Source of the DNA: Cellvibrionales bacterium UBA2511
GTDB taxonomy: Bacteria; Pseudomonadota; Gammaproteobacteria; Pseudomonadales; Porticoccaceae
DNA: 7,242 bases
Assembly (NCBI GenBank): GCA_002341315.1
Contig: DDNV01000089.1
Location: 24,308 to 31,549, forward strand
Direction: 5' to 3'
In this document: positions 1 to 6,469 of the stretch, one piece after another
Position numbering within the stretch: the first letter of the stretch is position 1
How the letters are laid out: the number at the start of each line of letters is the position of its first letter
Position numbers and translations under genes: made by a program
Notes under the pieces: model-generated
Seen by the model: only the letters and a program-made list of their open reading frames with translations
What the model was told of the DNA's origin: nothing
The model's database searches: none

Positions 1-1914
1 GCCGGTGATACAGTCTGGGCCATTGCCCAGCGGATTCGTCCCCGGCAGGCCACCATGAATCAGACTATGGCGGCTATCAAACAGCTTAATCCCGATGCTT
101 TCATCAATGACAATATCAATCTGTTGAAAAAAGGAGCTGTTCTTCGGCTGCCTGAGGGCAGTGATATCCGGGCATTGACCCAAGCAGAGATCAGGACTGA
201 ACTCAGCCAGCCTGAACCGATACCTGCTAAAGAGACCGGGGCATTGGCCCCTGTGCTGGATGCCACCGATCAGGATGCAGCGGCAACCGATTCCGCGGTT
301 GCGGGAGAGGGTCGCCTCAAGCTCGCCGCACCGGGCGCTGATGACGCCGGCGAGCAATCCACCGGAAATGTAAATGGCGATGGTGAGGCTGGCAGCTCCT
401 CTGGTTCCGGACAGGATGAGTTAATAGCCGCACAGGAGGAGCTGGACAAGACTCTTCGTGAAAATGATGATCTGAAAACCCGTATCGCCAACCTGGAAGA
501 ACAGTTGTCCACCATGAATCGTCTGGTGGAAATTCAGGATGACTCGCTGCGCGGCACCCAGCTGGCGGTTCAGGCAGAAGAGCCCTCAGCCACAGAAGAG
601 CCTTCAGCTCCAAAAGAGCCCTCAGCTCCAAAAGAGCCCTCAGCGTCAGATGTTGAAGCCAATGCCGTTGAACCTGTACCAGCTCATGAAGGTGGTCAAA
701 GTGACAGGTCATCTGGGCTGGCTGGATGGATGGACTACTTGCTTTATCCCTTGATTGCGCTACTTGCGCTTTTACTGGCGGTGGTAATGTTTTTCCGCAA
801 TCGGAAAAATGATGATGACGACCAGGACGAGGTCTCTCTTCAAACTCTGGCCACCCCTAAAGAGTCTGAGTTACCTGAAGAAAATCTTGCCGAAACCTTT
901 ACCGAGGCAGAAAAACAATATGTCCACGAAGTTGCGGCAGAGCTGGATGAATCAGATTTAAAAGACCTTGAGGAGCTCGAGCTTGGTGCTGGTGAAGGCG
1001 TTGACCCCAAGGGTGAAGCAGATATCTATCTCTCGCTGGGAAATTATCGTCAGGCTGAGAATATTCTTCGCAAGGCCATAGAGGCTGACCCGCAGGACAG
1101 CTCGTTGCGTCTAAAATTGCTGGAAGTACATGTCAACGCCAATAACCCGGATGCCTTTGAGGCAGAAAAAGCTTCGCTGGCCGAACTCAAGGACAGTCAG
1201 GCCGATGCTCGGGCACTTACTCTCGAAGCAGAGTTGTTGCCAGGAAAATCGGGTTCCCCGGACGACTCTGATGTGCAGGCTGATATTTCAAGCGAGATAC
1301 CGGATGCTTCAGTAGGTTCGGCCGACTTTGAGTCCCCGACACTCGATTACGATCTGGGTGATGTGTCCCCCAATGCCTCCCTTGAGGATGACACTTACCC
1401 GCAAGATGAAGAAAATGTAACGCCGTCGGCAGATCGTGATTTAAACGACATTGACCTTTTCGCTTCAGGTGAATTTTCTGCCGAAGAGAGCTCTACCGAT
1501 AAGGGTTCTGCTGACGAAGGATTGACCTCAACATCTCCTGACACGCAACCCTCTAACAGGGAAGCCGAGCCGGACTTTGATCTGGATCTTGACCTCGATG
1601 ATATGGACTTGGGTGCACTGTCGACCGAAATCGATGAGGGCATGCAGGATATTGATTTTGATGAAGAAGGCCCCGCCAGAGAAGACGATGAACAGGCTGA
1701 ACCCCGGACAGCCAATGATGACTTTGATGATCTCGCCAGTATGGATGATTCACTGGGTGACGATGATGAGTCGGATACCAAGCTGGTTCTTGCGGAAGCC
1801 TATGTGGATATGGGCGACCCGGACAATGCGCGTGATTTGCTTGAAGAGGTGCTTCAAAATGGCACCGAAGAGCAACGCAAAAAAGCCAATGACATACTCG
1901 AGACACTTTCCTGA
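1..1914 (+). CDS. fimV: FimV family pilus-assembly / polar hub protein, 5'-truncated by the window edge
   Basis: The frame is open from base 1, so the gene enters from the left; the ATG at 55 lies inside the LysM domain and is not the start. The visible part is 637 residues. Residues 2-51 are a LysM peptidoglycan-binding domain (GDTVWAIAQ, then NPDAFINDNINLLKKGAVLRLP). A coiled-coil-like heptad region spans about 139-183, an EPSAPK repeat 194-216, and one membrane helix about 247-266 ending in the basic stop RNRK. A TPR-like segment follows (YLSLGNYRQAENILRKAIEADP, about 342-364), then a very acidic linker rich in DLDLD, then the FimV C-terminal motif (LAEAYVDMGDPDNARDLLEEVL, about 597-618). 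No cysteine was found. Known family role: periplasmic LysM binds the cell wall and the cytoplasmic TPR part supports type IV pilus assembly, twitching and polar localisation, via cyclic AMP in Pseudomonas. The missing N-terminus should hold the signal peptide. Recognition is secure; function in this organism is inferred. Confidence 0.95.
   Translation, partial: AGDTVWAIAQRIRPRQATMNQTMAAIKQLNPDAFINDNINLLKKGAVLRLPEGSDIRALTQAEIRTELSQPEPIPAKETGALAPVLDATDQDAAATDSAVAGEGRLKLAAPGADDAGEQSTGNVNGDGEAGSSSGSGQDELIAAQEELDKTLRENDDLKTRIANLEEQLSTMNRLVEIQDDSLRGTQLAVQAEEPSATEEPSAPKEPSAPKEPSASDVEANAVEPVPAHEGGQSDRSSGLAGWMDYLLYPLIALLALLLAVVMFFRNRKNDDDDQDEVSLQTLATPKESELPEENLAETFTEAEKQYVHEVAAELDESDLKDLEELELGAGEGVDPKGEADIYLSLGNYRQAENILRKAIEADPQDSSLRLKLLEVHVNANNPDAFEAEKASLAELKDSQADARALTLEAELLPGKSGSPDDSDVQADISSEIPDASVGSADFESPTLDYDLGDVSPNASLEDDTYPQDEENVTPSADRDLNDIDLFASGEFSAEESSTDKGSADEGLTSTSPDTQPSNREAEPDFDLDLDLDDMDLGALSTEIDEGMQDIDFDEEGPAREDDEQAEPRTANDDFDDLASMDDSLGDDDESDTKLVLAEAYVDMGDPDNARDLLEEVLQNGTEEQRKKANDILETLS
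580..648 (+). repeat. 18-bp in-frame tandem repeat in fimV (EPSAPK units)
   Basis: Nearly four consecutive 18-bp units start at 580, 598, 616 and 634, the last ending after 15 bases. They encode EPSATE, EPSAPK, EPSAPK and EPSAS. Units two and three differ by a single base (CCT versus CCC), which points to recent duplication or ongoing conversion. The repeat sits in the flexible periplasmic linker between the coiled coil and the membrane helix, so a change of one unit would lengthen or shorten the linker by six residues without shifting frame. Confidence 0.85.
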
Positions 1915-1919
1915 CAACA

Positions 1920-2783
1920 ATGATTCCGGGACTAACCCGAGAGACAGGTTCTCTCGGGCATTCGGCTGAGGACTTTGTTCTTCCTGCCGGGGTAAAACGC
2001 ATTGCTGCTGCCGTCGAATATGACGGCAGTGCTTTTTGTGGCTGGCAACGGCAGCGACATAGCCCCAGTGTGCAGGCTGCAGTGGAAGCAGCCCTGTCCA
2101 GGGTCGCCAATGAACCTGTATCGGTTGTTTGTGCAGGACGCACGGATACCGGTGTACACGGTACCAACCAGATCATTCATTTTGATACTGCTGCGAAGAG
2201 GCATAATCGCAATTGGCTACTGGGTGGTAACGCCAATTTACCTTATGGGATAAGGTTGCACTGGGTGGCCGAACAAACAGCAGACTTTCATGCGCGTTTC
2301 AGTGCCACAGCCAGAACCTACCGATACCTGATTACCAATCAGGCTCAGCGTTCCGCGCTTTTCTATCATGGATTGAGTTGGGAGAAGCGACCGCTGAATG
2401 CGCCTGACATGCATCGGGCCATTCAGCACTTGATCGGAGAACATGATTTCAGCTCCTTTCGCGCTGCAGGCTGTCAGTCCAACTCGCCAAATCGAAACAT
2501 TTACCGTGCCAGGGTTTGGCGACAGGCGGATCTTGTCATTGTTGAAATAACGGCAAATGCGTTTCTCCACCATATGGTCCGCAATATTGTTGGAGCATTG
2601 CTCTGTATCGGTCGTGGCGACAGATCAAAAGACTGGTTGAAAGAGTTGCTATTGCTGCGGGATCGTACTAAAGCGCCGCCAACAGCCCCACCTAACGGTT
2701 TGTATCTGGTGAGGGTGAACTACCCTGACTGTTTTGACGTACCTCTGTTTGTGCCAGGCCCTCAATTTATTACAGAAGCCTGA
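1920..2783 (+). CDS. truA: tRNA pseudouridine(38-40) synthase TruA
   Basis: Converts uridines 38, 39 and 40 of the tRNA anticodon arm to pseudouridine in the cytoplasm. At 287 residues it is slightly longer than the common 260-270. Family landmarks in order are EYDGSAFCGWQRQ (33-45), the catalytic motif CAGRTDTGVHG with nucleophile Asp76 (71-81), QIIHF (84-88), FHARFSATARTYRY (123-136), HDFSSFRAAGC (175-185), NAFLHHMVRNIVG (213-225) and a C-terminal APPNGLYLVRVNYP (256-269). The usual GVHA reads GVHG here, and the extra length is an N-terminal leader of about 25 residues. No other ATG, GTG or TTG lies in frame before the conserved core, so ATG 1920 is chosen, although no Shine-Dalgarno sequence is seen at proper distance. 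It begins 5 nt after the fimV stop, so coupled translation is likely. Next to fimV this is the normal position in Pseudomonas-like genomes. Confidence 0.96.
   Translation: MIPGLTRETGSLGHSAEDFVLPAGVKRIAAAVEYDGSAFCGWQRQRHSPSVQAAVEAALSRVANEPVSVVCAGRTDTGVHGTNQIIHFDTAAKRHNRNWLLGGNANLPYGIRLHWVAEQTADFHARFSATARTYRYLITNQAQRSALFYHGLSWEKRPLNAPDMHRAIQHLIGEHDFSSFRAAGCQSNSPNRNIYRARVWRQADLVIVEITANAFLHHMVRNIVGALLCIGRGDRSKDWLKELLLLRDRTKAPPTAPPNGLYLVRVNYPDCFDVPLFVPGPQFITEA
1936..1958 (+). other. Perfect 8-bp stem-loop just downstream of the fimV stop, inside the truA 5' coding region
   Basis: CCCGAGAG (1936-1943) and CTCTCGGG (1951-1958) are exact inverted complements around the 7-nt loop ACAGGTT. The element begins 22 nt after the fimV stop codon and 17 nt after the truA start. 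No run of T follows, so it is not a classical intrinsic terminator. Possible roles are protecting the fimV mRNA 3' end after processing or limiting truA translation. About one 8-bp stem with a 3-10 nt loop is expected by chance in a window this size, so function is unproven. Confidence 0.4.
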
Positions 2784-2825
2784 TCGGAGAAGGGCGGTCC
2801 TCAATAGCCGCAATCAGTGCTTTTT

Positions 2826-2834
2826 TGCTACAAT
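2826..2834 (+). promoter_or_regulatory. Candidate extended -10 promoter element upstream of trpF
   Basis: TGCTACAAT fits the sigma-70 extended -10 pattern TGnTATAAT with one mismatch, and it lies in the largest intergenic gap of the window (2784-2859). No acceptable -35 hexamer is present at 15-18 bp spacing, which extended -10 promoters can tolerate. A transcript would begin near 2841, leaving a leader of about 19 nt before the preferred GTG start of trpF but only about 7 nt before the alternative ATG at 2848. No tryptophan-rich leader peptide or attenuator hairpin was found here. Confidence 0.4.
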
Positions 2835-2859
2835 TCTTCCAGAATCAATGGGGCGCATA

Positions 2860-3480
2860 GTGAAACGAACTCGTGTCAAAGTCTGCGGTATAACCCGACC
2901 AGAAGATGCACGTGTTGCTGCTGCTGCCGGAGTTGATGCAATAGGTCTGGTGTTTTATGCAAAAAGCCCCAGATTTGTGGGCCTATCAGATGCCGCAGTC
3001 ATTTCAGCCGAAGTGGGCCCCTTTGTCACAACGGTCGGTTTGTTTGTCAATGCCCCACAGCTACAGGTGGCAGAGACACTTGAGAGGGTGGGGCTGCAGC
3101 TTCTGCAGTTCCACGGCGATGAGGACGATGCGTACTGCCGGCAGTTTGGCAGACCGTTTATCAAAGCTATAAGAATGGCGCCAGACTTGAACCTGTCAAA
3201 GGAGCTGGCGCGGTTTCCCAGCGCGAGCGGATTTCTGTTTGATGCCTGGCATAAAGACAAATATGGCGGTACCGGAGAAACGTTTGCCTGGCGGCGACTG
3301 CCATCGGGTTCGGATTTCCCGCTGATCCTGGCGGGCGGTTTGAACCCCGAGAATGTGGCCGATGCCATTTCCCAGGCCCGGCCTTACGCAGTAGATGTGA
3401 GTGGTGGTGTGGAGACGGCTCCGGGCATTAAGTCCGCTCGACTCATAGAACAGTTTATTGCCCGCGCTTCAGCCGGGTAA
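2860..3480 (+). CDS. trpF: Phosphoribosylanthranilate isomerase TrpF
   Basis: Catalyses the Amadori rearrangement of N-(5'-phosphoribosyl)anthranilate to CdRP, the third step of tryptophan synthesis, on a TIM-barrel fold in the cytoplasm. From GTG 2860 the protein has 206 residues, the family norm. Seen are [11 protein letters not shown] with catalytic-base Cys9, [10 protein letters not shown] (29-38), QFHGDE (83-88), LFDAW with the likely acid Asp128, and the phosphate-binding loops GGLNPENV (159-166) and DVSGGVE (179-185). The frame is open upstream to 2734, but that part overlaps truA and lacks family similarity. ATG 2848 would add only MGRI and is the main alternative start. GTG is preferred because it places the catalytic cysteine at the usual distance from the N-terminus. 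trpB follows after 16 nt. TrpC, the next enzyme of the pathway, is not fused and not nearby. Confidence 0.95.
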   Translation: MKRTRVKVCGITRPEDARVAAAAGVDAIGLVFYAKSPRFVGLSDAAVISAEVGPFVTTVGLFVNAPQLQVAETLERVGLQLLQFHGDEDDAYCRQFGRPFIKAIRMAPDLNLSKELARFPSASGFLFDAWHKDKYGGTGETFAWRRLPSGSDFPLILAGGLNPENVADAISQARPYAVDVSGGVETAPGIKSARLIEQFIARASAG

Positions 3481-3486
3481 CACGTC

Positions 3487-3490
3487 GGAG
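3487..3490 (+). promoter_or_regulatory. Shine-Dalgarno sequence deciding the trpB start
   Basis: GGAG stands 6 nt before the GTG at 3497, the ideal distance, in the short gap after the trpF stop. It is the clearest ribosome-binding site in the window. It favours the GTG start over the in-frame TTG at 3458, which lies inside trpF without such a signal. Confidence 0.75.
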
Positions 3491-3496
3491 AACACA

Positions 3497-4714
3497 GTGA
3501 ACAAGAAAGCCTCGATTGATTTTAACCAGATGCCGGATGCTCATGGCCATTTCGGCCCCTACGGTGGACGCTTTGTCTCTGAAACCCTGATTTATGCACT
3601 GGATGAGCTGGAGAGTATCTATCGGAACTTAAAGGATGACCCCGAATTTCAGGCCCAGTTTGATTACGACCTGGCCCATTACGTGGGACGGCCATCGCCG
3701 CTGTATTTTGCGGAACGCTGGACCAGGGAAACCGGTGGTGCGAAGTTGTTTCTCAAGCGTGAAGACTTGAACCATACCGGTGCACACAAAATCAACAATA
3801 CGATTGGGCAGGCGTTGCTGGCCAAACATACTGGCAAGCAACGGGTGATTGCTGAAACCGGCGCTGGTCAACACGGTGTGGCTACGGCTACTGTTGCTGC
3901 CCGTCTTGGTCTGGAATGCCATGTGTTCATGGGTGAAGAAGACATCCAGCGCCAGTCCCTTAATGTTTACCGTATGAAACTGCTCGGCGCGACGGTCGTG
4001 CCCGTGACCTCCGGTTCCAGAACACTCAAGGATGCCATGAATGAAGCATTGCGCGACTGGGTAACCAACGTGGATGACACGTTTTATATCATTGGTACCT
4101 GTGCAGGACCCCACCCCTATCCGGAGCTGGTGAGGAACTTTCAATCTGTGATCGGCCGCGAGGCCCGTCAGCAGTCATTGGCCCAAACCGGTAAATTACC
4201 GGATGCGTTGGTCGCCTGTGTTGGCGGAGGGTCAAATGCCATCGGTCTGTTTCACCCGTTTCTGGCAGACGAATCGGTTGCGATGTACGGTGTTGAAGCT
4301 GGTGGATTTGGCCTCGGCACAGGTAAACATGCTGCACCACTGAACGACGGTATTCCCGGCGTTCTCCACGGTAATCGTACTTACCTGATGGAAGATGAAA
4401 ACGGTCAGATTATTGAAACCCACTCTATCTCAGCTGGACTGGATTATCCTGGAGTTGGCCCGGAGCATTCCTGGTTGAAAGATATCGGTCGTGTCAAATA
4501 CGTGGCCATTGACGACGATGAGGCGATGGATGCATTTCGTCATCTCACCAGAATCGAAGGTATCATGCCCGCGCTGGAGTCCAGTCATGCGATTGCCTAT
4601 GCTGAAAAACTGGCTCGCCAGATGGATCCAGATCAGACCATCGTAGTGAATCTTTCCGGACGCGGTGACAAAGATATTCTGACAGTTGCAGAAATCGATG
4701 GCATCACTTTGTAA
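3497..4714 (+). CDS. trpB: Tryptophan synthase beta chain TrpB
   Basis: PLP enzyme that condenses indole, channelled from TrpA, with L-serine to give L-tryptophan in the alpha2-beta2 complex. From GTG 3497 it has 405 residues, as expected for the TrpB1 type. It begins with [14 protein letters not shown] (about 18-31). [10 protein letters not shown] carries the PLP-binding Lys98, AETGAGQHG carries catalytic Glu120, GGGSNAIG (243-250) binds the PLP phosphate, and ALESSHA and NLSGRGDKD lie near the C-terminus. These match Lys87, Glu109, Glu350 and Ser377 of the Salmonella enzyme, so it should be active. The start is fixed by the GGAG at 3487-3490. It lies 16 nt after trpF and 34 nt before trpA. 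No trpI-type LysR regulator gene is adjacent, unlike in Pseudomonas, so regulation cannot be read from this window. Confidence 0.98.
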   Translation: MNKKASIDFNQMPDAHGHFGPYGGRFVSETLIYALDELESIYRNLKDDPEFQAQFDYDLAHYVGRPSPLYFAERWTRETGGAKLFLKREDLNHTGAHKINNTIGQALLAKHTGKQRVIAETGAGQHGVATATVAARLGLECHVFMGEEDIQRQSLNVYRMKLLGATVVPVTSGSRTLKDAMNEALRDWVTNVDDTFYIIGTCAGPHPYPELVRNFQSVIGREARQQSLAQTGKLPDALVACVGGGSNAIGLFHPFLADESVAMYGVEAGGFGLGTGKHAAPLNDGIPGVLHGNRTYLMEDENGQIIETHSISAGLDYPGVGPEHSWLKDIGRVKYVAIDDDEAMDAFRHLTRIEGIMPALESSHAIAYAEKLARQMDPDQTIVVNLSGRGDKDILTVAEIDGITL

Positions 4715-4736
4715 TCATGCATCAGTAAAAGAAGTT

Positions 4737-4740
4737 GGAA
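4737..4740 (+). promoter_or_regulatory. Probable Shine-Dalgarno sequence for trpA
   Basis: GGAA, within TTGGAA, ends 8 nt before the GTG at 4749 in the 34-nt trpB-trpA gap. It is only a partial match to the consensus. With homology it supports the GTG over the in-frame TTG at 4743 and over starts inside trpB. Confidence 0.5.
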
Positions 4741-4748
4741 AATTGTCT

Positions 4749-5564
4749 GTGAACAGGATTAAACAACGTTTTGAAGCTCTTAAACAGCAGGGCCGCAAGG
4801 CCCTGATTCCTTATGTAGTATTGGGTGATCCCGCCGCGGATGTAACGCTGCCGGTGATGCATGCCCTGGTTGAACAGGGTGCCGATATTCTCGAGCTCGG
4901 TGTCCCTTTTTCAGATCCGACTGCTGAGGGGCCGGTGATTCAGAAGGCCCACGAGCGGGCTCTGGCCCACGGGAGTAGTCTGCGTGACGCGTTGACACTG
5001 GTGAAACAATTCAGGGAGACCGATTTCACCACTCCGGTCATTCTGATGGGGTACGCCAATCCCATAGAGCGGCTGGGCTATCAGCATTTTATTGAGCTGG
5101 CTCTCGATGCCGGAATTGATGGGGTCCTGACAGTCGATCTTCCCCCTGAGGAAGCGGGGGAATTTAATCAACAGCTCGGTGAAGCGGGTATTGAAAATAT
5201 TTTTCTGTTGGCGCCCACCAGCACTGACAAGCGGCAGACAATGGTTGCAGAAATGGCCGGTGGCTTTATTTATTATGTCTCGCTGAAAGGTGTGACCGGT
5301 GCGGGTAATCTGGACGTGGTCTCAGTGAAACAGCATGTGGACCATATCCGCACATTGACTGACCTGCCAGTCTGTGTAGGATTCGGGATTAAAGATGGTG
5401 CTTCAGCGCGCGCTGTTGCCGACCTCTCCGATGGCGTGGTGGTTGGTAGTGTGCTGGTGAGTAAAATGGCTGAGCTGGCTGCGCGCGGTGAAACGTCACC
5501 ACGGGCTTTTTCACAGGCAGTTTCAAGCCTGGTCGCAGAAATGCGGGATGCACTGGACAATTGA
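4749..5564 (+). CDS. trpA: Tryptophan synthase alpha chain TrpA
   Basis: Cleaves indole-3-glycerol phosphate to indole and glyceraldehyde-3-phosphate and passes indole through a tunnel to TrpB. From GTG 4749 it has 271 residues, and numbering matches the Salmonella enzyme at the active site. Seen are NRIKQRFEALKQQGRKALIPYV at the N-terminus (split here as NRIKQRFEALK and QQGRKALIPYV), LGDP (26-29), and LELGVPFSDP with catalytic Glu49. Residue 60, usually Asp in ADGP, is Glu (AEGP). Further on are VILMGYANP (97-105), DLPPEEA (130-136), YYVSLKGVTG (175-184, loop 6), GFGIK (211-215) and GVVVGSVLV (229-237), the phosphate-binding end of the barrel. The acidic residue at 60 is retained, and a Glu is probably a natural variant rather than a defect. 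The open frame continues upstream into trpB, but only the GTG gives a normal N-terminus. accD starts 11 nt downstream. Confidence 0.97.
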   Translation: MNRIKQRFEALKQQGRKALIPYVVLGDPAADVTLPVMHALVEQGADILELGVPFSDPTAEGPVIQKAHERALAHGSSLRDALTLVKQFRETDFTTPVILMGYANPIERLGYQHFIELALDAGIDGVLTVDLPPEEAGEFNQQLGEAGIENIFLLAPTSTDKRQTMVAEMAGGFIYYVSLKGVTGAGNLDVVSVKQHVDHIRTLTDLPVCVGFGIKDGASARAVADLSDGVVVGSVLVSKMAELAARGETSPRAFSQAVSSLVAEMRDALDN

Positions 5565-5575
5565 CGGAATAAACT

Positions 5576-6469
5576 ATGAGCTGGTTGGAAAAAATCCGCC
5601 CCAAGGGTCCGGCGACCCAGAAAAAAGATCGCACCCAGAGTGTTCCCGAAGGGCTGTGGAAAAAATGCCCGAAATGTAGTGCACCACTTTATCGTCCAGA
5701 GCTCGAAAAGAATCTCGAAGTCTGCCCAAAATGCGATCACCACCTCCGTATAGGTGCTCGCCGTCGACTGGACTTCTTTCTTGATTGGGAGGGTCGTGAG
5801 GAGTTTGCCACAGAGGTCAAACCTGTTGATCGTCTCAAATTCAAGGATGTGCGGCGATATAAAGACCGGTTGAATGATGCCCAGAAACTGACCGGTGAAG
5901 ACGATGCACTGGTGGCGATGAAAGGTACATTAAAGGGCATGCCCGTTGTTGCGGTGGCATTTGAGTTCGCCTTTCACGGTGGTTCCATGGGCTATGTGGT
6001 CGGTGAACGCTTTACCCGTGCAGCCCAGGTTTCACTGCAGGAAAATATCCCGTTGATCTGCTTCTCCGCCACGGGTGGTGCGCGTATGCAGGAGGCGCTG
6101 ATATCCCTCATGCAGATGGCCAAAACCAGTGCGATTATCGAAAGGCTTAAAAGTCAGGGGACGCCTTATATCTCGGTAATGACAGACCCCGTTTATGGCG
6201 GTGTTTCTGCCAGTCTTGCACTGTTGGGCGATATCAATGCCGCCGAGCCTGCTGCAAGAGCAGGTTTTGCCGGGCCCAATATCATTGAGCAGACCATCCG
6301 TCAGCGCTTGCCCAAGGGGTTTCAGCGCGCAGAATTTCTGCTGGAGCACGGAGCGATCGATTTAATCATTCCGCGCCCCGAGCTTCGGGATACGCTGGCG
6401 TCCCTCATCTCAAAGTTTACCCATTGTCCAGAACCTGATCATATCGATGCCCCAGCGCTCACTGAGTGA
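5576..6469 (+). CDS. accD: Acetyl-CoA carboxylase carboxyltransferase subunit beta AccD
   Basis: With AccA, AccD moves the carboxyl group from carboxybiotin on AccB to acetyl-CoA, giving malonyl-CoA for fatty acid synthesis. The 297-residue protein opens with [10 protein letters not shown] and [10 protein letters not shown] like E. coli AccD. Cys31, Cys34, Cys50 and Cys53 (CPKC x15 CPKC) form the N-terminal zinc ribbon. The crotonase-fold core shows [18 protein letters not shown] (129-146), [23 protein letters not shown] (163-185, split by the motif GGARMQEA), [17 protein letters not shown] (197-213), [12 protein letters not shown] (231-242) and [18 protein letters not shown] (245-262). His134 stands where E. 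coli has Met. ATG 5576 has a partial Shine-Dalgarno GGAA at 5566-5569. In E. coli the carboxyltransferase binds accA and accD mRNA through this zinc ribbon and represses its own translation; that may apply here but cannot be seen. The 3' end overlaps folC by 23 nt. Confidence 0.98.
   Translation: MSWLEKIRPKGPATQKKDRTQSVPEGLWKKCPKCSAPLYRPELEKNLEVCPKCDHHLRIGARRRLDFFLDWEGREEFATEVKPVDRLKFKDVRRYKDRLNDAQKLTGEDDALVAMKGTLKGMPVVAVAFEFAFHGGSMGYVVGERFTRAAQVSLQENIPLICFSATGGARMQEALISLMQMAKTSAIIERLKSQGTPYISVMTDPVYGGVSASLALLGDINAAEPAARAGFAGPNIIEQTIRQRLPKGFQRAEFLLEHGAIDLIIPRPELRDTLASLISKFTHCPEPDHIDAPALTE
6248..6268 (+). other. Terminator-like hairpin inside accD
   Basis: CCTGCT (6248-6253) and AGCAGG (6259-6264) form an exact 6-bp stem around the 5-nt loop GCAAG, followed at once by TTTT. 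It encodes PAARAGF in a conserved part of AccD. The stem is short and the T tract has only four bases, so at most a weak pause or attenuation site is plausible, and it may be a by-product of the coding sequence. Confidence 0.25.

Noticed and set aside
317..712. Minus-strand frame with leucine-rich repeats such as LRALLEL
   Set aside because: It is the antisense reading of the EPSAPK tandem repeat and linker of fimV. It has no family motifs, and the plus strand is clearly coding.
1395..1781. Minus-strand serine-rich frame of 128 codons
   Set aside because: The serine runs are the complement of Asp and Glu codons in the acidic linker of FimV, so it is a composition artefact.
1553..2176. Minus-strand frame of 207 codons spanning fimV and truA
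   Set aside because: It crosses the boundary of two well-supported plus-strand genes and shows no recognisable domain.
2784..2826. Possible terminator after truA (GCA-ATCAG-TGC followed by six T)
   Set aside because: The stem has only three base pairs, too weak for an intrinsic terminator despite the T tract.
3629..4144. Minus-strand frame of 171 codons inside trpB
   Set aside because: It lies opposite the most conserved part of trpB, with no recognisable protein features; a shadow frame.
4188..4202. Perfect 15-bp palindrome CCGGTAA-A-TTACCGG inside trpB
   Set aside because: It resembles an operator, but arms of 7 bp with a 1-nt centre are expected by chance about every 16 kb for that spacing alone, and it is deep in coding sequence with no second copy seen.
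4717..4728. Mini frame ATG CAT CAG TAA between trpB and trpA, considered as a leader peptide
   Set aside because: It has only three codons, no tryptophan, no ribosome-binding site and no attenuator hairpins after it.
5140..5162. Inverted repeat TTCCCCC / GGGGGAA with a 9-nt loop in trpA
   Set aside because: It encodes conserved DLPPEEAGEF, has no following T tract, and several 7-bp stems are expected by chance in this length.
5561..5566. TTGACG as a possible -35 box before accD
   Set aside because: No -10-like hexamer lies at 15-19 bp downstream, and that stretch is already inside accD.
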